Part shown: piece after piece, positions 48,183-58,404 of the stretch
Numbering within the stretch: position 1 is the first letter of the stretch
Layout of the letters: each line of letters begins with the position of its first letter
Assembly (NCBI RefSeq): GCF_023516435.1
Contig: NZ_CP097332.1
Span: forward strand, 1,364,001-1,428,000
Source of the DNA: Jatrophihabitans telluris
Lineage (GTDB): Bacteria > Actinomycetota > Actinomycetes > Mycobacteriales > Jatrophihabitantaceae
Reading direction: 5' to 3'
Length of the DNA stretch: 64,000 bases
Notes under the pieces: model-generated
The model's input: the letters and a program-made list of their open reading frames with translations, nothing else
What the model was told of the DNA's origin: nothing
The model's database searches: none
Made by a program: the position numbers and the translations under genes

Positions 48183-49232
48183 TCAGTCCTCCGGGACGGA
48201 CAGGACGGTTCCGGGCCGAATCAGGTCGTGGTCTGACCCGATCACCGCCCGGTTCTTCTCGTACCAAACCGGCCATTCGGCCGCGATATCAGCGGCAGGC
48301 GCCCCGGGCCCGAGTCGCTGTGCCGCGATGAGCCACAGGGATTCGCCGGCCGCGACCTTTCGAGTCGCCGCGGGCGCGCCGGAGCCAGACCGGGGCGTGG
48401 CCGGGGATGCGGTCGTCCCGTTCCCGGTGCGGCCGGTGGTAGTGCCCCTGCCCGGAGCTGTCGTCGGGCCCGTCTTCGGGGCGGGTGTCTGTGTCGTTGT
48501 CGCGGCCGTTGTCGTTGTCGGTGTCGGCGTCTGTGTCGTTGTCGTTGTCGTTGTCGTTGTCGCGGCCGGTGTCGGGGCCGGTGTCTGTGCCGTATGCGCG
48601 GCCGTCTTCGGATCAGTCTGCTGTGGCGCCTTCGAGCGCGAACGCGTTGGCGCGGGTTCGCTCGTCTCCGGATCCATCGGCCAGGTCACGGACTGATCGA
48701 CGGGCCAGGTCAGCGCTGGCGGTCCAGACACGCTCGCGTCGGTAGGCGCGGCGGCCGGGAGTAGATCGCTCGGAGGCGAGGACGCGACTCCAGCCCGCAC
48801 CGACGCAACGGCGGTGGGGGTCGCAGCGATCGATGAGCTCGCCTCCGGTCCGGTGGGTGCCGCGCCTGCTGTGCCGCTCGCGCCTGCCACGACTGGGCAC
48901 AGCAGTAGGGAAAGGCCGGTGAACGCTGCCAGCGCTCGGTTCGCCCCCGACGGCAGGGTTCGCGCGGCGATCCGGTCGAGACCTCGTGCGCGAAGACGGT
49001 CAACCGTCGCCCCGCCGACGAGCGCCAAGGCCAGGGCCAGCCAGAGGCCGCACAACCACAAGCCCCACCGCGCGAGGTCGATCGCTGTTCGATCCAGGGC
49101 CAAGCCTGAGACACCGGGCCCGGACACCCCGCGGTGCGGCAGCCGCAGACCCTGAGGAACGAATGCGTACAGCAGACACACATCGCCGACCAACAGGAGC
49201 AACACACGGAAGCGTGCGTTAGGCAGAATCAT
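48183..49232 (-). CDS. LysM-domain membrane protein
   Basis: 349 residues from the ATG at 49232, which has AAAGGAAG upstream; an ATG ten codons earlier is less likely. Two or three membrane segments fill the first ~110 residues (FRVLLLLVGDVCLLYAFV; WGLWLCGLWLALALALVGG; ALAAFTGLSLLLCPVVAGASG). A long Pro/Thr/Ala-rich linker with poly-Thr runs follows, then a C-terminal LysM motif (about 295-349, VAAGESLWLIAAQRLG then VWYEKNRAVIG and LIRPGTVLSVPED) expected to bind peptidoglycan or chitin-like glycans. Confidence 0.85.
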   Translation of the reverse strand: MILPNARFRVLLLLVGDVCLLYAFVPQGLRLPHRGVSGPGVSGLALDRTAIDLARWGLWLCGLWLALALALVGGATVDRLRARGLDRIAARTLPSGANRALAAFTGLSLLLCPVVAGASGTAGAAPTGPEASSSIAATPTAVASVRAGVASSPPSDLLPAAAPTDASVSGPPALTWPVDQSVTWPMDPETSEPAPTRSRSKAPQQTDPKTAAHTAQTPAPTPAATTTTTTTTTQTPTPTTTTAATTTQTPAPKTGPTTAPGRGTTTGRTGNGTTASPATPRSGSGAPAATRKVAAGESLWLIAAQRLGPGAPAADIAAEWPVWYEKNRAVIGSDHDLIRPGTVLSVPED

Positions 49233-49370
49233 CAGCTTCCTTTCGTTTACGTTCGTTTGCATCTAAGTACGTCGGTAGGCGTGCAGTCAAGCTAAGTTGC
49301 AGAACGAGGTGCTTGAACAGCCAGGGACTGTCATTCTGGCTGCATCCCACGCAGAAAGGTGCCAAAACAG

Positions 49371-49928
49371 GTGAGATGGACGGGATTGTTCGACGACCTT
49401 GAAGCGCAAGCGATCGATCTGTTCGCGGCGGAGCGGTCGGCCGAGGTAGCGGATAGGACCCGCGGTGAGTTCGGGCGCGTGCAGCTGTCGGATCGGCTAC
49501 GTCCGGCCCTCGGGTCTGCGGTGCGCCTGCGCTGCGTCGGCGCTCAAGCGGTCAACGGTCATATCCGTCGCGTCGGCGCGGAGTGGGTGCTGATAGACGA
49601 GGGATTCGGGCGGGAGGCCCTCGTGCTCCTGACCGGCGTTCTCACGGTCTCCGGTCTTGGACGACTCAGCTCCTCGCCCGGTTCGGCAGGGGTCGTGGAG
49701 TCCCGGCTCGGGTTGCGACATGTTCTGCGCGCGCTGATCCGCGACCGATCGGGGGTCCAACTGGCGCTGGTCGACGGCACGATCGCGGGAGGGACCCTCG
49801 ACCGGCTCGGCCGGGATTTCGTCGAGCTGGCCGCTCACCCGGCCGGCGAGGCGCGGCGGGGTCCCGCGGTGCGCGAAGTGCTGCTGGTCCCACTCTCCGG
49901 CCTCGTGTTGGTACGCCGAGACGAGTGA
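49371..49928 (+). CDS. Conserved actinobacterial hypothetical protein
   Basis: About 185 residues starting MRWTGLFDDLEAQAIDL (GTG 49371, AAAGG 11 nt upstream; GTG 49359 is also possible). An N-terminal helix (EAQAIDLFAAERSAEVADRTRGEFGRVQLSDRLRPAL) is followed by a small beta-rich domain (VRLRCVGAQAVNGHIRRVGAEWVLIDE) and a C-terminal region ending in LLVPLSGLVLVRRDE. I know no function. It converges tail to tail with the HTH gene, with a 1-nt gap. Confidence 0.75.
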   Translation: MRWTGLFDDLEAQAIDLFAAERSAEVADRTRGEFGRVQLSDRLRPALGSAVRLRCVGAQAVNGHIRRVGAEWVLIDEGFGREALVLLTGVLTVSGLGRLSSSPGSAGVVESRLGLRHVLRALIRDRSGVQLALVDGTIAGGTLDRLGRDFVELAAHPAGEARRGPAVREVLLVPLSGLVLVRRDE

Positions 49929-49929
49929 C

Positions 49930-50196
49930 TCAGGCGCGCTGCTCGGCTTCGGTGCCGGCGGCACGTCCGCCGGCCGCCGGGTCGAGCAGGGGGTGCTCGG
50001 CCACGAACCGGCGAGTCTGGTCATACATCCGGGCGATGTAGGACTCGAGCTGGTCGCGTTCGACCCGCCACTGACCGCGACCGCCGATCTTGATGGCGGG
50101 CAGTTCACCCGATCGCACGAGCGCGTACGTCTGGGAGTCGGAGATGTTGAGCACCTCCGCGACATCGGTCAAGGTGAGAAATCGCCCGCCGGTCAT
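49930..50196 (-). CDS. BldC/excisionase-like helix-turn-helix DNA-binding protein
   Basis: 88 residues. The HTH_17 (MerR-like) fold fills residues 1-65: FLTLTDVAEVLNISDSQTYALVRSGELPAIKIGGRGQWRVERDQLESYI. The pattern is close to small actinobacterial BldC-type regulators that bind DNA as head-to-tail oligomers. No integrase is near, so a phage excisionase role is unlikely. A 23-residue Ala/Gly/Glu tail follows the domain. Confidence 0.82.
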   Translation of the reverse strand: MTGGRFLTLTDVAEVLNISDSQTYALVRSGELPAIKIGGRGQWRVERDQLESYIARMYDQTRRFVAEHPLLDPAAGGRAAGTEAEQRA

Positions 50197-50388
50197 CCCG
50201 CTCCGTTCATCGGTCCACAGGGCGCAACGGCCACTGCACAGTGCTGCGTTCTACGGCAGGACGCCGTCGGTTGAGCCAGTTTGATGCAGCCCGCCATCGT
50301 TGTGCCGTGACCGGCCGGCTTTGCCGGCGATGGTCCGCGACGGCGTGCCGTAGCCCAGTCTCGCACCTGTTCCCCACAACCCTCGTAG

Positions 50389-50397
50389 TTGTCCACA
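50389..50397 (+). promoter_or_regulatory. Single DnaA-box-like sequence TTGTCCACA
   Basis: A perfect match to the actinobacterial DnaA box, in the intergenic region between the HTH gene and the SAF-domain gene. A degenerate TTCCCCACA lies 19 bp upstream. One site does not make an origin. Confidence 0.35.
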
Positions 50398-50447
50398 GTT
50401 TGGCGATACGCGTCCGCCCGCGGCGTCGTCCCGGCAACATGGGTCCC

Positions 50448-51164
50448 ATGACCGCCGCAACAACCTCGCCTCGCCCCGTTGGGAGCGCTTCGCCTGGGCA
50501 AGCGTCGCCGTCCTCGCCCGTTCCGCGCCGACTACGGCGCCCGACCTGGCTGGATCTTCGCCTGGTACTGGGTTTCGGCCTGGTGCTGTCAGCGGTGTTG
50601 GCAGGCGCGTCGATCCTCAGCGGTGCCGATCACCGCACGCCCGTATGGGCGGTCCGACACGACCTCGCCGCTGGAACCGTCCTGCGATCGGCCGATCTCG
50701 CGGTCGTGCCGACCCAGCTCGGTTCGTCCTCCGATCGGTATCTGCCGTCCTCGGCGGCGGTGGTGGGCAAGGCGCTCGCCTGGCCGCTGCGAGCTGGCGA
50801 GCTGCTGCCCCGATCGGGGCTCGATGCGCGGGTATCCGGCATCGAGATCACGGTTCCGCTCGGTCGTGACCAGGGTCCGCGACTGAGAGTTGGCCAACGC
50901 GTAATCCTCTGGCTGTCGACCAAGAGTTGCCGGGCGGCCGTCGTGGTCTCGGGTCCCGTCGTGCAGGACGTCTGGACCACTGGAGGCGGGGCGCTCAGCG
51001 GTGCCGACACGGCTTTTTCCCTTCGGCTGGAGCCCACGGACGCCTCCCGAGTGATGGGCGCGGTGGATGCCGAGAGCGCAGTACTTCGCGTCGGGGTGCT
51101 CGCGGACGGTCAAAACCCACCGCCGGCGACCGAGGCTCTGGACACGTGCATGGGTGGACAGTGA
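50448..51164 (+). CDS. SAF-domain (CpaB/RcpC-like) membrane-anchored protein
   Basis: 238 residues. A Ser/Pro-rich cytoplasmic N-terminus, one membrane helix (LVLGFGLVLSAVLAGASIL, about 44-62), then a SAF domain (VWAVRHDLAAGTVLRSADLAVVPTQLG; VVGKALAWPLRAGELLPRS). SAF proteins include the CpaB/RcpC subunits of Tad pili. The next gene is CpaE-like, but no CpaF ATPase, TadB/C or pilin genes are nearby. ATG 50439 is an alternative start. It overlaps the next gene by 4 nt. Confidence 0.75.
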   Translation: MTAATTSPRPVGSASPGQASPSSPVPRRLRRPTWLDLRLVLGFGLVLSAVLAGASILSGADHRTPVWAVRHDLAAGTVLRSADLAVVPTQLGSSSDRYLPSSAAVVGKALAWPLRAGELLPRSGLDARVSGIEITVPLGRDQGPRLRVGQRVILWLSTKSCRAAVVVSGPVVQDVWTTGGGALSGADTAFSLRLEPTDASRVMGAVDAESAVLRVGVLADGQNPPPATEALDTCMGGQ

Positions 51165-52579
51165 GCGTCCGCGTTGTTACGGCCGCCGGTGGTAGCACGT
51201 GGGAAAGTGCGCTGGTATCGAGTTCAGCCGGGACCGAACTCGTCGTCGCCCGTCGCTGCATGGATCTGGTCGAGTTGCTCGCCGTGGTTGCGTCCGGCCA
51301 GGCCGAAGCGGTCCTGCTCGATGCGGAGCTTCGAGGTCTGGACGCGGACGCCGTCGATCGGATGCTGGCGGCGGGAGTCGCAGTCGTGGCCGTGCTTCCG
51401 GAGCGCGCCCCGGCCGCGCGGGGTACGGGGGCGATGGCGGACCTGTCGGAGCTGGCCGCTGCCCCCGAGCTGCCCGATTCGGCCGCGTGGCCCGCACCGG
51501 TGGCCGACCTCGATCCGGCCGTGGAACGTGTGCGAGCAGTAGGCGTCGAGCACGTCGTGCCCGCGAACGCTGCCGTTGAGGTGTTCTTGTCCGTGGTGCA
51601 GCACGCGCTCAACCGAAATCGTCCCGAGTCCGAACCGCCTTCTCATGACTTTGCCGACCCGGCGTTCGCGAGCAGCCTGCCGGTGCAGACGGATTCGTCC
51701 ACACCGTCAGTTCAGTCACTGAACGGACTCGTCCGCGGTTCGGTCGTAGCGGTGTGGGGCCCGACCGGAGCTCCAGGGCGAAGCACGGTCGCCGTCAACC
51801 TTGCCGATGAGATCGCAGAGCTTGGACGCTCGGCCATGGTCGTAGATGCCGATGTCTACGGAGGAGTCGGAGCGGCGTTGCTCGGTCTGTTGGACGAATC
51901 CGCCGGTATTGCCGCTGCCTGCCGTCAGGCCCAGGCGCGGCGACTCGATCCCAGCGCGTTGGCCTCGTTGGCGTGGCAGCTGAACCCGCGGCTGCGGATT
52001 CTGACGGGGTTGACCCGGGCGGACCGGTGGCCGGAGCTGAGGCCGACCGCGTTCTCCTCGGTGCTGGAAATCAGCCGGCATCTCGTCGAGTTCACCGTGG
52101 TCGACGTGGGTTTCAACCTGGAGAGCGACGAGGAGCTCAGCTTCGACACCATGGCCCCGCGCCGAAACGGCGTGACGCTCGCCGCCCTCGAGCATGCCGA
52201 CCTGGTCTTGGCGGTCGCCTCGGCCGATCCGATCGGTGTTCAGCGGCTGGTCAGGGGGCTCGTCGAGTTGAGGGAGGTCGAGATCGACACGCCGCTATGG
52301 GTGGTGGCGAACGGGGTGCGCCGCGGGCCGGTTCCGGGAGACCCGCGTCAATCCATCGACGAGGCCCTCCAGCGCTTCGCCGGCCGCACGGTCGCCGCCG
52401 CGCTCCCATACGACCGGGAGGGGCTCGATGCCGCGCTCTCGCAAGGAAAGACCATCCGTGAGGCGGCTCCCAGCAGCGGCTACCGCCGCGCGATGCAGGA
52501 GCTGGCGGCTGCGGTGGTAGGAGTGCCCTCGCCATCGCGTCGCCGCGCGTCGGCGAGGGCCGGACGTCGACGGGCCTAG
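51161..52579 (+). CDS. CpaE/MinD-like P-loop ATPase
   Basis: 472 residues from the GTG at 51161. Residues 1-150 form a receiver-like domain without the usual phospho-aspartate pocket. Residues about 190-450 are a SIMIBI ATPase with the deviant Walker A GPTGAPGRSTVAVNLA (deviant-Walker position occupied by Pro-Gly-Arg rather than a Lys-containing loop), MVVDADVYGG and FTVVDVGFNLE. Such proteins localise pilus or secretion machinery or partition cargo. The lysine normally essential in this loop appears replaced by arginine. It is coupled to the SAF gene. Confidence 0.75.
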   Translation: MSVRVVTAAGGSTWESALVSSSAGTELVVARRCMDLVELLAVVASGQAEAVLLDAELRGLDADAVDRMLAAGVAVVAVLPERAPAARGTGAMADLSELAAAPELPDSAAWPAPVADLDPAVERVRAVGVEHVVPANAAVEVFLSVVQHALNRNRPESEPPSHDFADPAFASSLPVQTDSSTPSVQSLNGLVRGSVVAVWGPTGAPGRSTVAVNLADEIAELGRSAMVVDADVYGGVGAALLGLLDESAGIAAACRQAQARRLDPSALASLAWQLNPRLRILTGLTRADRWPELRPTAFSSVLEISRHLVEFTVVDVGFNLESDEELSFDTMAPRRNGVTLAALEHADLVLAVASADPIGVQRLVRGLVELREVEIDTPLWVVANGVRRGPVPGDPRQSIDEALQRFAGRTVAAALPYDREGLDAALSQGKTIREAAPSSGYRRAMQELAAAVVGVPSPSRRRASARAGRRRA

Positions 52580-52720
52580 CAGGTGTCTCCGGCAACGGTG
52601 GCCGGGCGACAAGGGATTGGCTGGATTGATCTGTCAGGGACCCCCGTCGCGGACCCCTGGGCTGGTTAGATCGAGTCGGCCGACGCGGAAAACAGCCAAC
52701 GCGCGAGAAGGAGAGAATCG

Positions 52721-55111
<2,391 letters not shown>

Positions 55112-55387
55112 GCGCTCAGACAGGCACGAATCAGCCGCAGCTGGCGTGTTCGGCACGCCCATCGTTGCCCATCCCCGGCGGTCGAACCAGGGATCACCGG
55201 CGATGAGCGGTGTGTGATCAGCGACCAGATGGCCAAGGCCGGCCACGCCGTCATCGTGTTTTGCCAGCGGCCGACCTCGACAAGACCCTTGCTGCCTTGA
55301 GTCCTCGGGAGGTGAGGTCGTCCACGAAGCCCCGCCAGCACGCGATTCGGGGTGTGACGCGTCCGCGAGCACATGCCGAACGGAGAT
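55112..55387. other. Intergenic region without a convincing gene
   Basis: A minus-strand frame of about 100 codons covers this gap and overlaps both flanking genes, but it has no recognisable product or start signal. Otherwise only the palindrome at 55388 stands out. Confidence 0.4.
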
Positions 55388-55402
55388 GATCGTGACACGA
55401 TC
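55388..55402. promoter_or_regulatory. 15-bp perfect palindrome before the lipid operon
   Basis: GATCGTG-A-CACGATC has perfect 7-bp arms and ends 6 nt before the WS/DGAT start codon, where a bound repressor would block initiation. The central CGTGACACG is shared with the clpX upstream palindrome. Confidence 0.5.
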
Positions 55403-55408
55403 ACAGTC

Positions 55409-56833
55409 ATGGCTGACAGGCTGAGCTCGCTGGACGTCTCGTTCCTCTATCTCGAGGGTCCGACGACGCCGATGCATGTAGGCGGTCTGGCGGTCTTCGC
55501 CCAGCCGTCCGGCGGTTTCGACTACGACACCCTGGCCGATCTGATCTCCAAGCGAATCTCGTTGGTGCCGCGTTACCGGCAGCGAATCAAGTCGGTGCCA
55601 GGCCATCTGGCCTCGCCCGTGTGGGTCGATGACGCCGACTTCGACCTGAGCTACCACCTGCGCCGCTCGGCGTTGCCGAAGCCGGGGTCTGAGGAACAGC
55701 TGCGAGAACTGCTTGCCCGCGTCCAGTCCCGTCCATTGGATCGCAACCGGCCGCTGTGGGAGATGTATCTCGTCGAGGGGTTGTCCGACGACCGATTTGC
55801 GATCATCACCAAGACCCACCACGCGATGGTCGATGGAATCAGTGCGATCGACATAAGTCAGGTAATTCTGGACGTGAGCCCGGTTCCGCGGGAGATTCCC
55901 GACGATCTGTGGATGCCGCGCCAGGAGCCGGGAGCGATAAATCTCGTCGCGGACGCCGTGGGAGAACTGGTGCGCCGCCCGAGTGCGGTGGTCGACACGG
56001 TCCGGCTGGGCCTGGCTGATGTTCGCAGCATCGGAAACCAGGTCGGGGCTGCTGTTGGCGGCCTGCTCTCGGCGGCCCGAATTGCCGCCCGTCCAGCTCC
56101 GGGATCTCCGTTGAACGCGACGATCGGGTCTCAGCGGAGGTACGCAGTCGCGCGCACCGACCTGGACGACTATCGCGCGATACGGAAGGAGTTCGACGCC
56201 ACGATCAACGACGTTGTCCTGGCCACCGTCGCCGGGGCGATCAGGGATTGGCTGCTCACTCGCGGGGAATCGGTGACTCCGGCTTCCGTGGTGCGCGCCA
56301 TGGTCCCGGTCAGCATCCGCGCCGAACACCAGTCCGGCGCGTTGGGTAACCGCGTCTCGTCCTATTTGGTCGACCTCCCCGTAGGCGAACCGAATCCCGT
56401 GCTACGCCTGTCGCAGGTCAGTTACGCCATGAAGGCGCATAAGGAGTCCGGCCAGTCGGTCGGAGCGGATGCGCTGGTGGCCTTGTCCGGCTTCGCGCCA
56501 CCGACGCTGCACGCGCTCGGAGCGCGGGCCGCGAACAGCTTCACACGCAGGTTGTTCAACGTCGTGGTCACCAACGTGCCCGGTCCCCAGTTCCCCTTGT
56601 ACGCCGCGGGCGCCAAGATGCTCCAGATGTATCCGGTGGTGCCGCTGGCCGCGGGGCAAGCGGTCTCGATCGGGCTCACGTCCTATGACGGTGGTGTGTA
56701 TTTCGGGTTGAACGCCGACCGGGACGCGATGTACGACGCAGACGTGCTGGCAACGCTCATCGAGGAGTCGTTGCAGGAACTTCTCGAGGCGAGTCAGGCA
56801 CCACGCCAAGGTCGAAACGGGCGTCGCCGATGA
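55409..56833 (+). CDS. Wax ester synthase / diacylglycerol acyltransferase
   Basis: 474 residues. The N-terminal MADRLSSLDVSFLYLEGPTTPMHVGGLAVF, the catalytic HHxxxDG motif as THHAMVDGISA (about residue 145) and the C-terminal NVVVTNVPGPQFPLYAAGAKM are all family marks. The enzyme makes triacylglycerol or wax esters from acyl-CoA for storage. It overlaps the patatin gene by 4 nt, giving a translationally coupled lipid operon. Confidence 0.94.
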   Translation: MADRLSSLDVSFLYLEGPTTPMHVGGLAVFAQPSGGFDYDTLADLISKRISLVPRYRQRIKSVPGHLASPVWVDDADFDLSYHLRRSALPKPGSEEQLRELLARVQSRPLDRNRPLWEMYLVEGLSDDRFAIITKTHHAMVDGISAIDISQVILDVSPVPREIPDDLWMPRQEPGAINLVADAVGELVRRPSAVVDTVRLGLADVRSIGNQVGAAVGGLLSAARIAARPAPGSPLNATIGSQRRYAVARTDLDDYRAIRKEFDATINDVVLATVAGAIRDWLLTRGESVTPASVVRAMVPVSIRAEHQSGALGNRVSSYLVDLPVGEPNPVLRLSQVSYAMKAHKESGQSVGADALVALSGFAPPTLHALGARAANSFTRRLFNVVVTNVPGPQFPLYAAGAKMLQMYPVVPLAAGQAVSIGLTSYDGGVYFGLNADRDAMYDADVLATLIEESLQELLEASQAPRQGRNGRRR

Positions 56834-57894
56834 CAGCGAAGCGGGTGCCGCCCTCGTCGGATACGCGGGCCGACCTGACTGCAGAGCATCGCGGGCCGCG
56901 CCGGCCGGCTCAACCGCGCCGAGCCTTCGTCTTCGGCGGCGGAGGGGTCCTGGGATTTGCGTGGATCGTCGGAGCACTGACTGCGCTCGAGCATGAGCGT
57001 GGCGTTGTCCCCGCGGAGGAGGACCTGTGCGTAGGGACTTCCGCGGGAGCGGTTATCGCTGCGCTGCTCGGATGCGGGGTGGATGTCGACAGCATCCGCC
57101 GTCACCAGTTGGGGATGCCGCTACCCGAAGATCCACCGATCAGCTGGAACTACGCGGCCGACTCCGGCGGAGCGTTGCCTCCGCGCCCCGGCTGGCGGCC
57201 GGGGTCGATGCGGCTCGCCTGGGGCGGCATACGCCACCGCCATTCGGTGCCGCCGGTTGTAGCGCTGTCGGGGCTTCTGCCACGGGGCCGCGGGACCCTG
57301 AATCCGATCCATCGCATGCTCGACACGGTCATCGAGGAGTCAGGCTCGGATGGTGGTTGGCCGGACAGGCAGACCTGGGTCGTGGCCACCGACTATTCCT
57401 CCGGGCGGCGCGTGGTGTTCGGTCGCGATGGGTCTCCCTCGGCGGGGTTGGCGGATGCGGTCTGCGCCTCGTGTGCAATTCCTGCCTGGTACGCCCCGAT
57501 CCAGATCGGCGACGGTGCATACATCGATGGCGGGACTGCCTCGAACGCTTCGGTCGATCTCATCGATCCGGAGACAGTCGATGAGGTTTATGTGCTTGCA
57601 CCGATGGCCGCGCTGGAACCCGACAGCCCGCGGTCACCGGTCGCAATGGTCGAGCGGCGGGTCCGCAAGGCAATCACGCGGGGGATCGTGCACGATGTGC
57701 AGGAGCTCCAGACCAGCGGCGTCGCCGTGACGATGCTGACCCCGGGCTCTGAAGATCTGACGGCGATGGGAGCCAACCTGATGAATCCTCGACGCCGGAG
57801 CGACGTGTTGCATACCGCGATGCGCACCGTCGCCGCGCAACTCCATCACACCGACCTCGGCCGGAGTGATCGTCAGGACGGGGCAGGGGCGTGA
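56830..57894 (+). CDS. Patatin-like phospholipase / acyl hydrolase
   Basis: 354 residues. The oxyanion loop FVFGGGGVLGFAWIVGAL, nucleophile elbow GTSAG (about residues 70-74) and the catalytic-aspartate motif YIDGGTASNASVDL form the Ser-Asp dyad of patatins. It hydrolyses acyl esters of lipids. Coupling to a WS/DGAT suggests turnover or editing of storage lipid. The first 35 residues are a basic, polar extension. The stop overlaps the next gene by 4 nt. Confidence 0.92.
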   Translation: MTAKRVPPSSDTRADLTAEHRGPRRPAQPRRAFVFGGGGVLGFAWIVGALTALEHERGVVPAEEDLCVGTSAGAVIAALLGCGVDVDSIRRHQLGMPLPEDPPISWNYAADSGGALPPRPGWRPGSMRLAWGGIRHRHSVPPVVALSGLLPRGRGTLNPIHRMLDTVIEESGSDGGWPDRQTWVVATDYSSGRRVVFGRDGSPSAGLADAVCASCAIPAWYAPIQIGDGAYIDGGTASNASVDLIDPETVDEVYVLAPMAALEPDSPRSPVAMVERRVRKAITRGIVHDVQELQTSGVAVTMLTPGSEDLTAMGANLMNPRRRSDVLHTAMRTVAAQLHHTDLGRSDRQDGAGA

Positions 57895-58391
57895 GGGTGT
57901 ACGTGCCGGTCACCTCGAGCATCCTGCAGCGCCTGGCCGAGCAGGGCGTGCTGGGTCCCGCGCCGATAACGGCCTTCGCGGTCACCCCGGGGCTACGTGA
58001 GTGGTACGTCGACGACGACCTGGAGGAGTTGGAGTACGCGGCCAGCTCCGAGGCCGCACGCGCCTGTCTGCGCTTGCTGTCCGCCGATGACGAAGCGTCG
58101 CGCCGGCGGATCGTCATAGCGGCCGACATCGCGGAAGATCGTGTCGAAGTGCGTGACGAGCTCGACCGTGGCGTGGTTGCGGTCCAAGTGCCGATATCGC
58201 TGAGTGACTGCGCGTCGATACATGCTGACGACGATGATGCCGAGGAGGCCGTCGACACGGCCGTTCGAAACATCGACGCCGCCGATCTGGGAGATCCGGA
58301 GGCAGAGTTTCTGGTAGACGAGGCTGACGGTTTCGAGTTGTCCTGGTACGCAACCCAGGAGCTGTCGCTGGTCCTGGAAGACATGAGCTGA
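57891..58391 (+). CDS. DUF6912 family protein
   Basis: 166 residues from the GTG at 57891. It begins MRVYVPVTSSILQRLAEQGVLG and has AFAVTPGLREWYVDDDLEELEYAASSEAARACLRLL, then a very acidic region (about 110-140). It matches a small actinobacterial family of unknown function. The 4-nt overlap with the patatin gene makes it part of the lipid operon. It converges on the EccC/EssC-like gene. Confidence 0.8.
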   Translation: MRVYVPVTSSILQRLAEQGVLGPAPITAFAVTPGLREWYVDDDLEELEYAASSEAARACLRLLSADDEASRRRIVIAADIAEDRVEVRDELDRGVVAVQVPISLSDCASIHADDDDAEEAVDTAVRNIDAADLGDPEAEFLVDEADGFELSWYATQELSLVLEDMS

Positions 58392-58404
58392 GTTCGAGGC
58401 CTGG

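Noticed and set aside
49930-50196. Phage excisionase
   Set aside because: No integrase, attachment site or other phage gene is near; the small HTH fits BldC-type chromosomal regulators better.
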